Shown here piece by piece: positions 10,537-19,272 of a stretch of DNA of 64,000 nucleotides. The first letter of the stretch is position 1; every line of letters begins with the position of its first letter. Position numbers and translations under genes: made by a program. Where the stretch lies: contig RAYE01000020.1 in assembly GCA_003612285.1 (NCBI GenBank), positions 19,191-83,190 on the forward strand, read 5' to 3'. This stretch comes from a bacterium D16-51 (GTDB taxonomy: Bacteria > Bacillota > Clostridia > Lachnospirales > Lachnospiraceae). The notes under the pieces were generated by a model. The model made no database searches. It was not told the DNA's origin and saw only the letters and a program-made list of their open reading frames with translations.

Positions 10537-11574
10537 TTAGTTTTTATCCTTAAAAATATCATCAAGCTGGCTCATAAGCGAATTTAATGTGCCAACTACC
10601 TTATCATAATCCATCCTCTTTGGCCCGACAATTCCAATCTTTCCATAGACGCCCTCCTGTACACGATAGGTGGCTGTTACCATAGAACAATCTTTCATCG
10701 AATCCATATTCGTCTCATCACCAATATATACCTGGATATCATGGCTTTCATCTGTCCTTCCCTTCTCAGGAAGCCCAAGCCAGTTGTGGAATATCCTCTT
10801 TTCCTCAAACGCATCCAATATCTGCGCAGCTTTTGCCTTATCAGAAAGCTCTGGATATTTCAAAATATTTGTCGCACCACTGGTATATATTTCCAAATCA
10901 TCCTCATCAATCAGCGTCTTCCCAATAATTTCCAAGATTGAATCAATCACCCTTGTATGGCTGTCAAACTGCTCTTTCAGCTTCTGTATCACCGCCAGGT
11001 TCATCTCCAGCACATCCAGCCCGTTTAATGTAGTATTCAGCATAAAATTAAGCTTTACGATAGTTTCCTGCTCTACCGGCTCATCAATACGGATCATCTG
11101 GTTCTTTACAACATTATTATCCAGTACAATAACGACTAACAGGTTCTTTTCATCTACCTCTGTAACCTGGATAAATTTCACATGCTTTGACTGATACCGA
11201 GGTCCGGACACCAGCGTTGCATAATTCGTATTCGCTGCCAGCACCCTTGCTACTTTCTGTAAAACATCATCAATCTTTCCTGTCTTTTCTTCCAGTTCAT
11301 CCCTGAGGTTCTGTATCTCGCTGTCCTTAGCATCCAGCATCGTATCAACATAAAGCCGATAACCTTTGTCAGAAGGGATACGCCCGGCAGATGTATGCGG
11401 CTGCAAAATATAACCAAGTTCTTCCAAATCCGACATCTCATTGCGGATTGTCGCAGAACTTAAATTCAAATCAGTATATTTTGAAATCGTCCTGGAGCCA
11501 ACAGGTTCGCCGGTTTCCAAATATGTCCGGATAATCGCCTGGAGAATTTTTAACTTTCTCTCATCTAACTCCAT
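10537..11574 (-). CDS. hrcA: Heat-inducible transcription repressor HrcA
   Basis: 345 residues from ATG 11574, which has AAGGGAG 6 nt upstream and gives the family-typical start MELDERKLKILQAIIRTYLE; a further-upstream ATG at 11631 would add 19 atypical residues. The N-terminal winged helix includes GEPVGSRTISKYTDLNLSSATIRNEM and DLEELGYILQPHTSAGRIPSDKGYR is split by me only for length. HrcA folds with GroEL help and represses by binding CIRCE. A perfect CIRCE element lies just upstream, so the operon is autoregulated. Confidence 0.96.
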   Translation of the reverse strand: MELDERKLKILQAIIRTYLETGEPVGSRTISKYTDLNLSSATIRNEMSDLEELGYILQPHTSAGRIPSDKGYRLYVDTMLDAKDSEIQNLRDELEEKTGKIDDVLQKVARVLAANTNYATLVSGPRYQSKHVKFIQVTEVDEKNLLVVIVLDNNVVKNQMIRIDEPVEQETIVKLNFMLNTTLNGLDVLEMNLAVIQKLKEQFDSHTRVIDSILEIIGKTLIDEDDLEIYTSGATNILKYPELSDKAKAAQILDAFEEKRIFHNWLGLPEKGRTDESHDIQVYIGDETNMDSMKDCSMVTATYRVQEGVYGKIGIVGPKRMDYDKVVGTLNSLMSQLDDIFKDKN

Positions 11575-11665
11575 TCTATCGCTCCCTTCTTTCCTGCCAG
11601 TACTTATGCCCTGCCTTACTGCTGTTGCCACAATCAGCCTTCACAGCGGTTCCTCTTTTGTTTTG

Positions 11666-11692
11666 TTAGCACTCATTCGGGTGGAGTGCTAA
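11666..11692. promoter_or_regulatory. CIRCE operator (HrcA-binding site)
   Basis: TTAGCACTC, nine bases, GAGTGCTAA: a perfect match to the CIRCE inverted repeat. It lies between the promoter at 11705-11733 and hrcA, placing it just after the transcription start, the usual repressing position. Confidence 0.97.
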
Positions 11693-11704
11693 TTTCTAAT
11701 AAGT

Positions 11705-11733
11705 AAGATAGCACGAGTTAAAATTATTGTCAA
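11705..11733 (-). promoter_or_regulatory. Promoter of the hrcA-grpE-dnaK-dnaJ operon
   Basis: Minus strand TTGACA (11733-11728), 17-bp spacer, TATCTT (11710-11705). The start of transcription would fall in or next to CIRCE. Confidence 0.85.
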
Positions 11734-11771
11734 GGATTTTTTTGCAAAAATTACATTTTTTTTGATTTAAA

Positions 11772-11960
11772 GTTACTATTCACGGTCAATTTCTGAAAAG
11801 GCTGAAATCACTGTGCTTGCACATATGATTTTAGCTATTTTCTAGAAATTGACTGTAAAGGCTGTTCTTTTTTCATAAGATAGACAAAGCTGCATAGCAG
11901 CAACCTATGCCGAAGGCAGAGGGTCTATCGCATGAAAAAAGAATGGCCGTGAATAGTAAC
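11772..11960. repeat. Family A composite palindromic element (189 bp)
   Basis: Begins GTTACTATTCACGG and ends CCGTGAATAGTAAC, i.e. 14-bp perfect terminal inverted repeats. The left part is a foldback closely similar to the element at 55647-55741. The right part is a second foldback (TTCTTTTTTCAT...ATGAAAAAAGAA) whose last 55 bp (11904-11958) recur exactly, inverted, at 14398-14452. No coding capacity; looks like nested non-autonomous elements. Confidence 0.75.
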
Positions 11961-11967
11961 GATTTAA

Positions 11968-12053
11968 AGTTATCTATTCACGGAATAGCCATCCTCTTAC
12001 GTGCAAGCACGACAAGTCTGCCTATTTCCTGAAATCAGCCGTGAATAGTAACT
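11968..12053. repeat. Family A palindromic element
   Basis: AGTTATCTATTCACGG at the left end pairs with CCGTGAATAGTAACT at the right end, enclosing GTGCAAGCAC. It is the immediate neighbour of the previous element, so nearly all of 11770-12053 is repeat DNA. Confidence 0.65.
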
Positions 12054-12126
12054 ACTATTCATTATTATACACAATATAGAAAAACAGATTCCTTTAAGAA
12101 ATTATTTCAGAGGAATGCGCATTTCT

Positions 12127-12134
12127 GCCGATAT
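12127..12134 (+). promoter_or_regulatory. Possible sigma-28-type -10 element
   Basis: GCCGATAT differs at one base from the motility sigma -10 consensus GCCGATAA and lies 42 bp before the FliK-like start. No convincing TAAA -35 sits 15-16 bp upstream, so this is a weak call that fits the gene's presumed flagellar role. Confidence 0.3.
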
Positions 12135-12168
12135 AATAAGAAGAAAAAGTAAAGAGAGGAATATGGCT

Positions 12169-14325
12169 ATGGAGCAGAAAATCAACCCATTACAGACAAA
12201 CCAGGGACGACAGGCACAAAACGGCAGGCAGGGCAGCGTCCAGCAAAGGGCAGCGAACCCACGGAGCGCTTCCGGGCAGGCTGGCAGGACGGTTGGCAGC
12301 GCTTCGCCAAATTATGGCGTCTCACGCAGCCCTGCTTCCCTTCATCTGGGGGACGTATTGCGCGGTGAGATTACAGATCTTAGGAATAATGAAATTTCCA
12401 TCACCCTGGAAGACAACACCGTAGTACGCGCCCAGATTCCAGACAGCGCTTCGTACTCCATTGGCCAGACCGGCTCCTTCCGCCTGACAAATATCGCTGG
12501 AAATACAATTTACCTGGAAAATATATCCACCGGTTATACAGATACCGAAATCACTTTAATCAACAAGGCCTTAGAAGAAGCGAACCTTCCTGCAACAGAG
12601 CGCAACCAGGCAACCGTGAAGGCGCTTATGGACAATCTGCTGCCAATTAACCGTGAGTCCATCCAGAACCTGATGCAGCAGTCTTATGACTTAAATACTG
12701 AGGACATGAATACGCTTGCTGTTATGAAACGTTTAATGATGCAGTTAAACCCTGACTCTGTTGAGCAGTTCAGCAACTATAGAAATGACAACTACCAGCT
12801 TTTGGAACGGCTGCAGGACTTTTCTAAAAGCATTCCGTCCCTTCTGCAGACACTAGCCAGTAACAGCCCGGCAGATGCCGTTGCTGTATTTGGCAAAACC
12901 CTTCTTTCCATTGGGCTTTCCTCTCCTGAAACAACGGCGGTCCCACAGACAATTGCAGATTTGCCGCAGCAGGTACAGGAAGATATTTTAAAAATGCTCT
13001 CGGGCACAGCAATGACCGAAGACATCCTGGCACAGATAAAAGATGGGACTCTTTCGCTCCAGGATGCTTTGACAATGATACGGGACGCCGCCATGTCTGG
13101 TACGCTTACTTCCCCCAATGGCGACGATATCGGGGCTCTTGTTGAACAATTAAACCAGATTAACCAGGCTCTGGAGCCGGCAGCCGAAAACCCTCCTGTC
13201 ATCACAGAAGACATCATAAAAAATGCAATTACCCTGAACCAGACAGAGGCAGAGGAAGCAGAAATCCAAGAAATTGCCCCTGAAAACACAGAAGAGGCGG
13301 CAGAAACAGCCGCTAAGACAGAAAACCGCTTTGCCTTTGCCGGGAAATTCCTGCATACAATCTCCGAAAATGCAAAAAACACGCTTTCCGGGACACTGGA
13401 TGCATTACGCAGCTCTGTCACCTCCCAGCCAGCGCCGCAAACAACGCCAAATACTTCCCTTTCCGTCCTTGCAGACGCCTATCAGGACTTTGCCAGAAGC
13501 CAGGATTTACTAAACAGCTATCTTTCTGCAAATGAACGGAACGAGCTGTTAAACGAACTGCAAAACCTCCCTATCAGCCGTACAATGCTGATGAAAATTG
13601 CCTCCGGGGAAGCATCCACAAAAGATGTTTTAACTGCAATTTATAATTCTATCGGGCTTTCCGACAGTGAACAGATTAAAAGCCTCTTTGCTTCCTCTGC
13701 ATTCGAAAAGTTATTTGGAAGGGAACTGCAGAGCGCTTGGACTATGACGCCAGACCAGCTTGCAAAGGGAAATATTTCAGAATTTTATTCCAGAATACAT
13801 TCCCAGATGCGCCAGTTCCAAAGCCTGATACAGACAACGCTTTCTGGCTCGGATTCACAAGAGTTAAACCATTCTGCACATGACATAGAGAAAAATATTT
13901 TCTTTATGAAAACATTAAATGAAACCTTTTCGTATTTCCAATTGCCATTGAAACTGCCAAGCCAGGACGCGCACAGCGATTTGTATGTCTACTCCCAGAA
14001 GGAGCGGCTTCGCCAGAACCCAGAAAAGGCAAGCATTTTGCTGCATCTTGATATGGAACATCTTGGAACAATTGATATCCGCCTGGAACGTAACCGCAGC
14101 GATATCAGCGCACAGTTTTCTTTAAATGATAAAGATTCTGTCAACCTGTTCCGCGTCAATGAGCATATGCTAAAAGAAGCGCTCAGCCTGCAGGGATTTA
14201 ACTGCCTGATGAATTTCCAGGAAAAAGAGCATCCGTCCCCAACGGTAGATGATTTTATCAATACGAAAGTCAATACGCATGCAACAACGGAAATGAAACG
14301 CTTCTCTTTCGATATCAGAGCCTAA
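12169..14325 (+). CDS. FliK-like flagellar hook-length control protein
   Basis: About 718 residues from ATG 12169 (AGAGAGGA 8 nt upstream; ATG 12163 is also possible). The N-terminus is Gln/Asn-rich and disordered, then a small beta domain (LGDVLRGEITDLRNNEISI, TVVRAQIPDSASYSIGQ). The middle is long, helical and variable, with a Glu/Ala-rich linker near residues 370-400. The C-terminus (ILLHLDMEHLGTIDIRLERN, DISAQFSL, LKEALSLQGFN) matches the globular Flg_hook domain of FliK-type proteins. FliK measures hook length and switches export specificity; that role is inferred here since no other flagellar gene is in the window. It is isolated between repeats and convergent with a PilZ gene. A transcription terminator follows. 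Confidence 0.65.
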   Translation: MEQKINPLQTNQGRQAQNGRQGSVQQRAANPRSASGQAGRTVGSASPNYGVSRSPASLHLGDVLRGEITDLRNNEISITLEDNTVVRAQIPDSASYSIGQTGSFRLTNIAGNTIYLENISTGYTDTEITLINKALEEANLPATERNQATVKALMDNLLPINRESIQNLMQQSYDLNTEDMNTLAVMKRLMMQLNPDSVEQFSNYRNDNYQLLERLQDFSKSIPSLLQTLASNSPADAVAVFGKTLLSIGLSSPETTAVPQTIADLPQQVQEDILKMLSGTAMTEDILAQIKDGTLSLQDALTMIRDAAMSGTLTSPNGDDIGALVEQLNQINQALEPAAENPPVITEDIIKNAITLNQTEAEEAEIQEIAPENTEEAAETAAKTENRFAFAGKFLHTISENAKNTLSGTLDALRSSVTSQPAPQTTPNTSLSVLADAYQDFARSQDLLNSYLSANERNELLNELQNLPISRTMLMKIASGEASTKDVLTAIYNSIGLSDSEQIKSLFASSAFEKLFGRELQSAWTMTPDQLAKGNISEFYSRIHSQMRQFQSLIQTTLSGSDSQELNHSAHDIEKNIFFMKTLNETFSYFQLPLKLPSQDAHSDLYVYSQKERLRQNPEKASILLHLDMEHLGTIDIRLERNRSDISAQFSLNDKDSVNLFRVNEHMLKEALSLQGFNCLMNFQEKEHPSPTVDDFINTKVNTHATTEMKRFSFDIRA

Positions 14326-14344
14326 TATCTTTTGCAAAGAAAAC

Positions 14345-14378
14345 CAGCCGGACAGTTCCTTACTATCCGGCTTGTCTT
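14345..14378 (+). terminator. Terminator of the FliK-like gene
   Basis: AGCCGGACAGT and ACTATCCGGCT form an 11-bp stem with one mismatch and a 5-nt loop, followed by TGTCTTAT. The T tract is imperfect. Confidence 0.6.
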
Positions 14379-14397
14379 ATATCCCCCATTACAATGC

Positions 14398-14452
14398 TAC
14401 TATTCACGGCCATTCTTTTTTCATGCGATAGACCCTCTGCCTTCGGCATAGG
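14398..14452. repeat. 55-bp exact inverted copy of 11904-11958
   Basis: Begins TACTATTCACGGCCATTC and ends CCTTCGGCATAGG. All 55 bases equal the reverse complement of 11904-11958. It abuts the end of the PilZ gene (14463). Together the two copies flank the FliK-like gene in inverted orientation. Confidence 0.9.
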
Positions 14453-14462
14453 CCGCTGTTTG

Positions 14463-14813
14463 TCATTCTTCCTCTAACCCTTCTATTTCATCAAAAATAT
14501 AGTCAAAAACAGAAGACAGGCCGACAAATTCACAGCCATAAAAGTTTTTCCCATCCTCTTCTTTACTCTGGCGCAAAATACGCACAACACATTTTAAGCT
14601 TTCCCCCGTTTTCATAAAATTCAGCTTTGCATCAAAATAATAGCCAATTGGCAATATGCTTTCTGTTACAAATCCAATCCCATTCCTTGATATATTGCGT
14701 ATTTCAATTGGCGCATGCATATGCCTTACCCTTACATTGTCCTGTTTAAATACCGAAGACACCTCCAAGCTCATCTGTATCGGTGTACGTTTCGCCCGCC
14801 GCTGCTCTTCCAT
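14463..14813 (-). CDS. PilZ domain protein (c-di-GMP effector)
   Basis: 116 residues, a stand-alone PilZ domain. The two c-di-GMP-binding signatures are visible: RRAKR (residues 5-9, RxxxR) and NISRNGIGF (D/NxSxxG). Remaining beta strands (YYFDAKLNFMKTGESLKCVV, FYGCEFVGL) fit the PilZ barrel. It binds cyclic di-GMP and probably adjusts motility or a surface process; the partner is unknown. The acidic C-terminal tail is GLEEE. The gene is convergent with the FliK-like gene and its stop is only 10 bp from the 55-bp repeat. Confidence 0.85.
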   Translation of the reverse strand: MEEQRRAKRTPIQMSLEVSSVFKQDNVRVRHMHAPIEIRNISRNGIGFVTESILPIGYYFDAKLNFMKTGESLKCVVRILRQSKEEDGKNFYGCEFVGLSSVFDYIFDEIEGLEEE

Positions 14814-14854
14814 ACCTTCTACCTCCTTCAGCCTTTATGGCAAATGCCGCTATA

Positions 14855-14901
14855 AGGAACTGTAAACAATTAACCTGCTCAATTAATCTATTTACAGCTC
14901 C
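14855..14901. repeat. Family B short palindromic repeat
   Basis: AGGAACTGTAAACAATTAA at the left pairs imperfectly with TTAATCTATTTACAGCTCC at the right. It lies between the PilZ gene and gatB and may also act as a hairpin at the gatB transcript end. Confidence 0.55.
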
Positions 14902-14912
14902 CAAGCGACATG

Positions 14913-16349
14913 TCAATTTAACAATTCCGCCAAAATCTGGTTTACCATGGCAGGATCCGCCTTACCCTGCATTGCTTTCATTGTCTGCCCAACCAAGAAG
15001 CCGATTGCCTTCTTTTTCCCACTATGATAATCCTCAACAGACTGTGGATTATCAGCAATCACCTTTTCAACCGTACTGCGGAGCGCCCCATCATCAGAAA
15101 CTGTTTTTAGCCCATTTTCCTCTACATAAACTTCCGGGTCAATATCTTCTGCGAAAATCTTTTCAAATACCTCTTTTGCCACAGAACTGTTAATCGCCCT
15201 GCCATCCGTAAGCTGAATCAGCTTTGCAAGGTTTTCCGGGGAAAACGTAATCTGCTCCGGCTCCATTTCATGCTCCTTTAACAGCCGCATGGTTTCCACC
15301 ATCAGCCAGTTTGACACCTTCTTTGGATTCTTACAGATTGCCGTCGTCTCTTCAAAAATATCTGCCAGCCTTTTATTAGAAGTAATAATATTTGCATCAT
15401 ATTCCGGTATCTGAAATTCTTTTTTATAACGCTCCAATTTCTCTGTACGCAGCTCCGGCTGGCGGCTTCTAATTTCCTGAAGCCATTCGTCACTGATAAT
15501 TACCGGCGTCAAATCCGGTTCCGGGAAATAACGGTAATCCTGCGCATCTTCTTTTGAGCGCATGGCATAGGAGTATTCCTTAGCATCATCCCAGCGCCTT
15601 GTTTCCTGAACCACCTTCTCCCCTGCTTCAATCAAATCAATCTGGCGTTCCCGCTCGCCCTCAATCGCCCTGCGGATTGCCTTAAACGAATTCAGGTTCT
15701 TCATCTCTGTCCTTGTGCCAAATTCTTCCGCACCAGCTTCACGGACAGACAGATTCACATCGGCCCGCATAGACCCCTCCTGCAGTTTACAGTCCGATGC
15801 GCCAAGATACTGGATAATCAGCCTCAGCTTTTCCAGATAGGCAATTACTTCATCTGCTGAACGCATATCAGGCTCTGACACAATTTCAATCAGCGGTACG
15901 CCGGAACGGTTAAAATCCACCAGCGAATTTTCTCCCCATTCATCATGGATCAGTTTGCCGGCATCCTCCTCCATATGGATTTCATGGATGCCAACTTTTT
16001 TCTTCCCCCCGTCTTCTGTTTCCACCTCAATCCAGCCATCTCTGCAAATCGGGAGATAAAGCTGGGAAATCTGGTAATTCTGAGGATTGTCCGGATAAAA
16101 ATAATTCTTCCTGTCAAATTTGCAGTTCTGCGTTATTTTACAGTTTGTTGCAAGCCCTACGGCAATCGCATGCTCTACCACCCGCTTATTCAGGACAGGA
16201 AGGGAACCCGGCATCCCTGTACAGACAGGACAGGTGTGGGAATTTGGCTCTCCCCCAAACTCAGTAGAGCAGGAACAGAAAATCTTCGTCTTTGTCGCTA
16301 ACTCAACATGCACCTCAAGCCCAATAACTGTCTCAAATTGTTTCATCAT
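14913..16349 (-). CDS. gatB: Aspartyl/glutamyl-tRNA amidotransferase subunit B
   Basis: 478 residues, normal GatB length. Start MKQFETVIGLEVHVELATKT; cysteine pairs CSCS and CPVC (zinc site) in the first 45 residues; the signature PDNPQNYQISQ (family form PDLPKGYQISQ) with the kinase-like ATP fold; C-terminal tRNA-binding YqeY-like tail (LVGQTMKAMQGKADPAMVNQ). With GatA and GatC it converts mischarged Glu-tRNA(Gln), and Asp-tRNA(Asn), to the correct amide. Last gene of gatCAB, 11 bp after gatA. Confidence 0.96.
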   Translation of the reverse strand: MMKQFETVIGLEVHVELATKTKIFCSCSTEFGGEPNSHTCPVCTGMPGSLPVLNKRVVEHAIAVGLATNCKITQNCKFDRKNYFYPDNPQNYQISQLYLPICRDGWIEVETEDGGKKKVGIHEIHMEEDAGKLIHDEWGENSLVDFNRSGVPLIEIVSEPDMRSADEVIAYLEKLRLIIQYLGASDCKLQEGSMRADVNLSVREAGAEEFGTRTEMKNLNSFKAIRRAIEGERERQIDLIEAGEKVVQETRRWDDAKEYSYAMRSKEDAQDYRYFPEPDLTPVIISDEWLQEIRSRQPELRTEKLERYKKEFQIPEYDANIITSNKRLADIFEETTAICKNPKKVSNWLMVETMRLLKEHEMEPEQITFSPENLAKLIQLTDGRAINSSVAKEVFEKIFAEDIDPEVYVEENGLKTVSDDGALRSTVEKVIADNPQSVEDYHSGKKKAIGFLVGQTMKAMQGKADPAMVNQILAELLN

Positions 16350-16360
16350 CTATATCCCCC

Positions 16361-17827
16361 TTATTTCCCTGCAGCCAAAGGACAGTGCTCATACTCCCTG
16401 GTCAGTTCAAATGCATACGCCGCCTGGATAATTTTCTTTTCCTCAAAACAATTTCCAATTAACTGCAGACCAATTGGAAGCCCCTTAGAATCCTTCCCGC
16501 AAGGCAGTGAAATCCCCGGAAGCCCGGCCAGATTGACAGAAATCGTATAGATATCTCCAAGATACATCTTAATTGGGTCACTCAAACTCTTTCCAAGCTG
16601 CGGAGCTGTAGTTGGGGCTGCCGGAGCTAAAATCATATCATACCGGCTAAACGCTTTATCAAACGCCTGCTTAATCAAAGCTTTCGTGCGGAGCGCTTTC
16701 AGGTAATATGCATCATAATACCCGGAACTTAACACAAAAGAACCAAGCATGATACGGCGTTTCACCTCTGCACCAAAGCCCTCGGAACGTGTCTTTTTAT
16801 ACATATTATGAAGCCCGTTATATTCTTCTGTGCGGAAACCATATTTTACCCCGTCAAAACGCGCCAGGTTAGAGCTTGCCTCTGCACATGCAATTACATA
16901 ATATGCTGGGATTGCATATTCCACAAGGCTTAAATCAAATTCCTCCAAAACCGCGCCCTTTGCCTCTAACGCCTTAGCAGCCGCCATTACCTTTTCCCTG
17001 ACTTCTGCATCCAGCCCTTCCCCGAAATAATCCTTCGGTATGCCTATTTTCATGCCTTTTACATCATCTTTTAATGCAGAAGTAAAATCATAGTCTTTCC
17101 GCTCTACAGACGTAGAATCCTTTTTGTCATGAGCGGCTATCGTCTCTAAAATCACAGCACAGTCTGTTACATCCTTTGCAACCGGCCCAATCTGGTCTAA
17201 AGAAGAGCCATACGCTATCAGTCCATAACGTGAAACCGTCCCATAAGTCGGTTTCATGCCTGTCACCCCACAAAATGAACTTGGCTGGCGGATGGAACCG
17301 CCCGTATCAGAACCCAGTGCATAAGAACATTCTTCCGCCGCTACCGCTGCACAGGAACCGCCGGAAGAACCGCCTGGGACATGGTCTGTATTCCAGGGAT
17401 TTTTTGTTGCGCCATATGCAGAAGTCTCCGTTGTGCTGCCCATTGCAAACTCATCCATATTTGTTTTTCCAAGAACCACAGCCCCGGCTTTTTCTAAACG
17501 AAGTACTGCTTCCGAAGAAAATGTTGGAACATAATTTTCTAAGATTTTAGAACTGCATGTTGTAAGCACGCCCTTTGTACACATATTGTCTTTTATTGCC
17601 ACCGGGACGCCCGCAAGCGCCCCCGTATATGTGCCATCCTGAATCCCTTTCTGCACTTCCCCTGCGCGCTTTAAGGCACGTTCTTTCTCAACCGTCACAA
17701 AACTATTAACCGCTTCCTCTTTTTCATGAATAGAAGCTAATGCTTCCTGCACTGCCTCAACAGCAGAGACTTCCCCTGCCTTTATCTTTTTCCCAAGGCT
17801 AACTGCCGTTAAACCCATCAAAGACAT
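16361..17827 (-). CDS. gatA: Aspartyl/glutamyl-tRNA amidotransferase subunit A
   Basis: 488 residues. The amidase-signature catalytic triad is intact: Lys79 (VAIKDN), Ser154 (VPGGSSGGSCAAV) and Ser178 (GSDTGGSIRQP). It releases ammonia from glutamine and channels it to GatB. Start MSLMGLTAVSLGKKIKAG. Middle gene of gatC-gatA-gatB. Confidence 0.97.
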   Translation of the reverse strand: MSLMGLTAVSLGKKIKAGEVSAVEAVQEALASIHEKEEAVNSFVTVEKERALKRAGEVQKGIQDGTYTGALAGVPVAIKDNMCTKGVLTTCSSKILENYVPTFSSEAVLRLEKAGAVVLGKTNMDEFAMGSTTETSAYGATKNPWNTDHVPGGSSGGSCAAVAAEECSYALGSDTGGSIRQPSSFCGVTGMKPTYGTVSRYGLIAYGSSLDQIGPVAKDVTDCAVILETIAAHDKKDSTSVERKDYDFTSALKDDVKGMKIGIPKDYFGEGLDAEVREKVMAAAKALEAKGAVLEEFDLSLVEYAIPAYYVIACAEASSNLARFDGVKYGFRTEEYNGLHNMYKKTRSEGFGAEVKRRIMLGSFVLSSGYYDAYYLKALRTKALIKQAFDKAFSRYDMILAPAAPTTAPQLGKSLSDPIKMYLGDIYTISVNLAGLPGISLPCGKDSKGLPIGLQLIGNCFEEKKIIQAAYAFELTREYEHCPLAAGK

Positions 17828-17858
17828 ATCCTATCCTCCTGTCTGCCACTGTTATGCG

Positions 17859-18149
17859 TTAAATTGTCCTTGGCACAACAAAGCTGTCTTCCTTTTTCTC
17901 CGGCGCATTGGCAAGCGTTATTTCCCTTCCATCACCATTTGCAACAACATCTTCACGGAAAACGTTATGAACCGGAAATACATGGGACATTGGCTCAACC
18001 CCAGAAGTATCCAGCTCATTTAACTTGTCAATATAATCCAGCATTTTCCCGATATCTTTTTTCGCCTGTTCCTTTTCTTCCTCATCCAGCTCAAGCTTCG
18101 CAAGAATCCCAACATACTCAATTGTCTCATCAGAAATAATATTTGCCAT
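17859..18149 (-). CDS. gatC: Aspartyl/glutamyl-tRNA amidotransferase subunit C
   Basis: 96 residues. Family hallmarks are [39 protein letters not shown] and the C-terminal VPRTI. A small scaffold that joins GatA and GatB. First gene of gatCAB, 14 bp after the DUF1002 gene, so possibly part of a four-gene transcript. Confidence 0.95.
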   Translation of the reverse strand: MANIISDETIEYVGILAKLELDEEEKEQAKKDIGKMLDYIDKLNELDTSGVEPMSHVFPVHNVFREDVVANGDGREITLANAPEKKEDSFVVPRTI

Positions 18150-18163
18150 ATCCTACTCCTTTT

Positions 18164-19093
18164 CTATCCAAAAAGCCCGGTAAAGAAATCTGCGATTGCC
18201 TCAAAAATCCCGGCAAAAAAACTTCCAATCTTATCAAACAAACCAGAAGTATCTACTTTACTGAAATCCACGCCTGCGTCCTTCAGCTTATCATAAATCC
18301 CTTTCGCCTGTTCTGTAATGGCATCCACATCAATATCAACCTTAGATACCTTTTCCATCATATCTACAATATTTTCAACATCTTCATCCGAAATATTCAA
18401 ATTCAGGGCTCTTGCAGAAGCTTCTACCGCATCCCTGATATCCGTCGCTGTTGTCAGTTCTTCCGAAAACACCTTCTGTTTTACGGCTGCAATCAATTCT
18501 GCCGCCCGTTCCTTATCGCCCATGCTCTCCCCAAGTTCAGCCGTTGTCACAAGCTCATCTGTCGCCGTGTCCATAATATCCTCTGTAATTTCCTCCCCTG
18601 TCATCGTCGCATACGCCTTCATCGCACCGACTAAGGCAGAAGTCCCGGAAATGTTAAACGGGCCGACTACTGTAACATTAGCGTCCGTAAGCCCTGCTGT
18701 AACAAGTGCATTGCAATACATCCCCGGCGTACAGTAACCGATATTTTTGGTTTCCACATGGATTCCTGTATCTTTTTCTGTCTTAACAACCATAACAGAC
18801 GAAAGCGCCCTTGTCCCAATCACAGAAGCATCAATATAACTGCCCAGATAATCATGCTCCTCCTGGTTGGTAATCTGGATTGTTTTATAATCTGCTACAT
18901 CCGCCTCCGTAATCCCAAGCTCTGAAAGCACTGTCTCACGCTCGTTCTTTTTTAAATCCGCACCAAAGGCAAGATAACGGTCAAAACTTGTATCTTCGTC
19001 CTCAATTGCTGCATCTGCCGACGCAGTTACAGGAACAGCAAGCGATAAAACCAGCGCCCCTGCCATTACCAATTTTCTTAAACCTCTTATCAT
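18164..19093 (-). CDS. Secreted DUF1002 family protein
   Basis: 309 residues with a signal peptide at 1-26 (KLVMAGALVLSLAVPVTASA|DA). The DUF1002 body includes YLAFGADLKKNERETVL, SSVMVVKTEK, GIHVETKNIGYCTPGMYCNAL and TVVGPFNISGTSALVGAMKAY. A helical C-terminus ends in an amphipathic, Phe-rich stretch (FFAGIFEAIADFFTGLFG). Family function is unknown; homologues (YpuA-like) occur in spore formers. GGAGGGA upstream of the ATG. Lies upstream of gatC. Confidence 0.85.
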   Translation of the reverse strand: MIRGLRKLVMAGALVLSLAVPVTASADAAIEDEDTSFDRYLAFGADLKKNERETVLSELGITEADVADYKTIQITNQEEHDYLGSYIDASVIGTRALSSVMVVKTEKDTGIHVETKNIGYCTPGMYCNALVTAGLTDANVTVVGPFNISGTSALVGAMKAYATMTGEEITEDIMDTATDELVTTAELGESMGDKERAAELIAAVKQKVFSEELTTATDIRDAVEASARALNLNISDEDVENIVDMMEKVSKVDIDVDAITEQAKGIYDKLKDAGVDFSKVDTSGLFDKIGSFFAGIFEAIADFFTGLFG

Positions 19094-19174
19094 ATTCCCT
19101 CCATCCAGGGATTATCTATAAAGCACTCTCAATCTAAAAGCCCATCCTTTAAAACAATCCCTTCTTTTCCCTCT

Positions 19175-19201
19175 TTTTAAAAAGGTGCTGGAACAGCACC
19201 T
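19175..19201 (-). terminator. Terminator downstream of dapL
   Basis: AGGTGCTG and CAGCACCT form a perfect 8-bp stem with a 3-nt loop, followed by TTTTTA on the minus strand. A second perfect hairpin (AAGAACGC/GCGTTCTT, 19205-19227) lies just before it. Confidence 0.8.
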
Positions 19202-19272
19202 AAGAAGAACGCAAAACCAGCGTTCTTCACACCCAAATCAGCGAAGTTTCCTACGACATAAAAATACCAGCT

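Noticed and set aside
11605..11631. Upstream ATG as the hrcA start
   Set aside because: It adds 19 residues not typical of HrcA, and the ATG at 11574 has the better ribosome-binding site.
12792..13421. Minus-strand frame of ~209 codons inside the FliK-like gene
   Set aside because: Antisense to an open, biased coding frame; Ser/Cys-rich composition and no ribosome-binding site.
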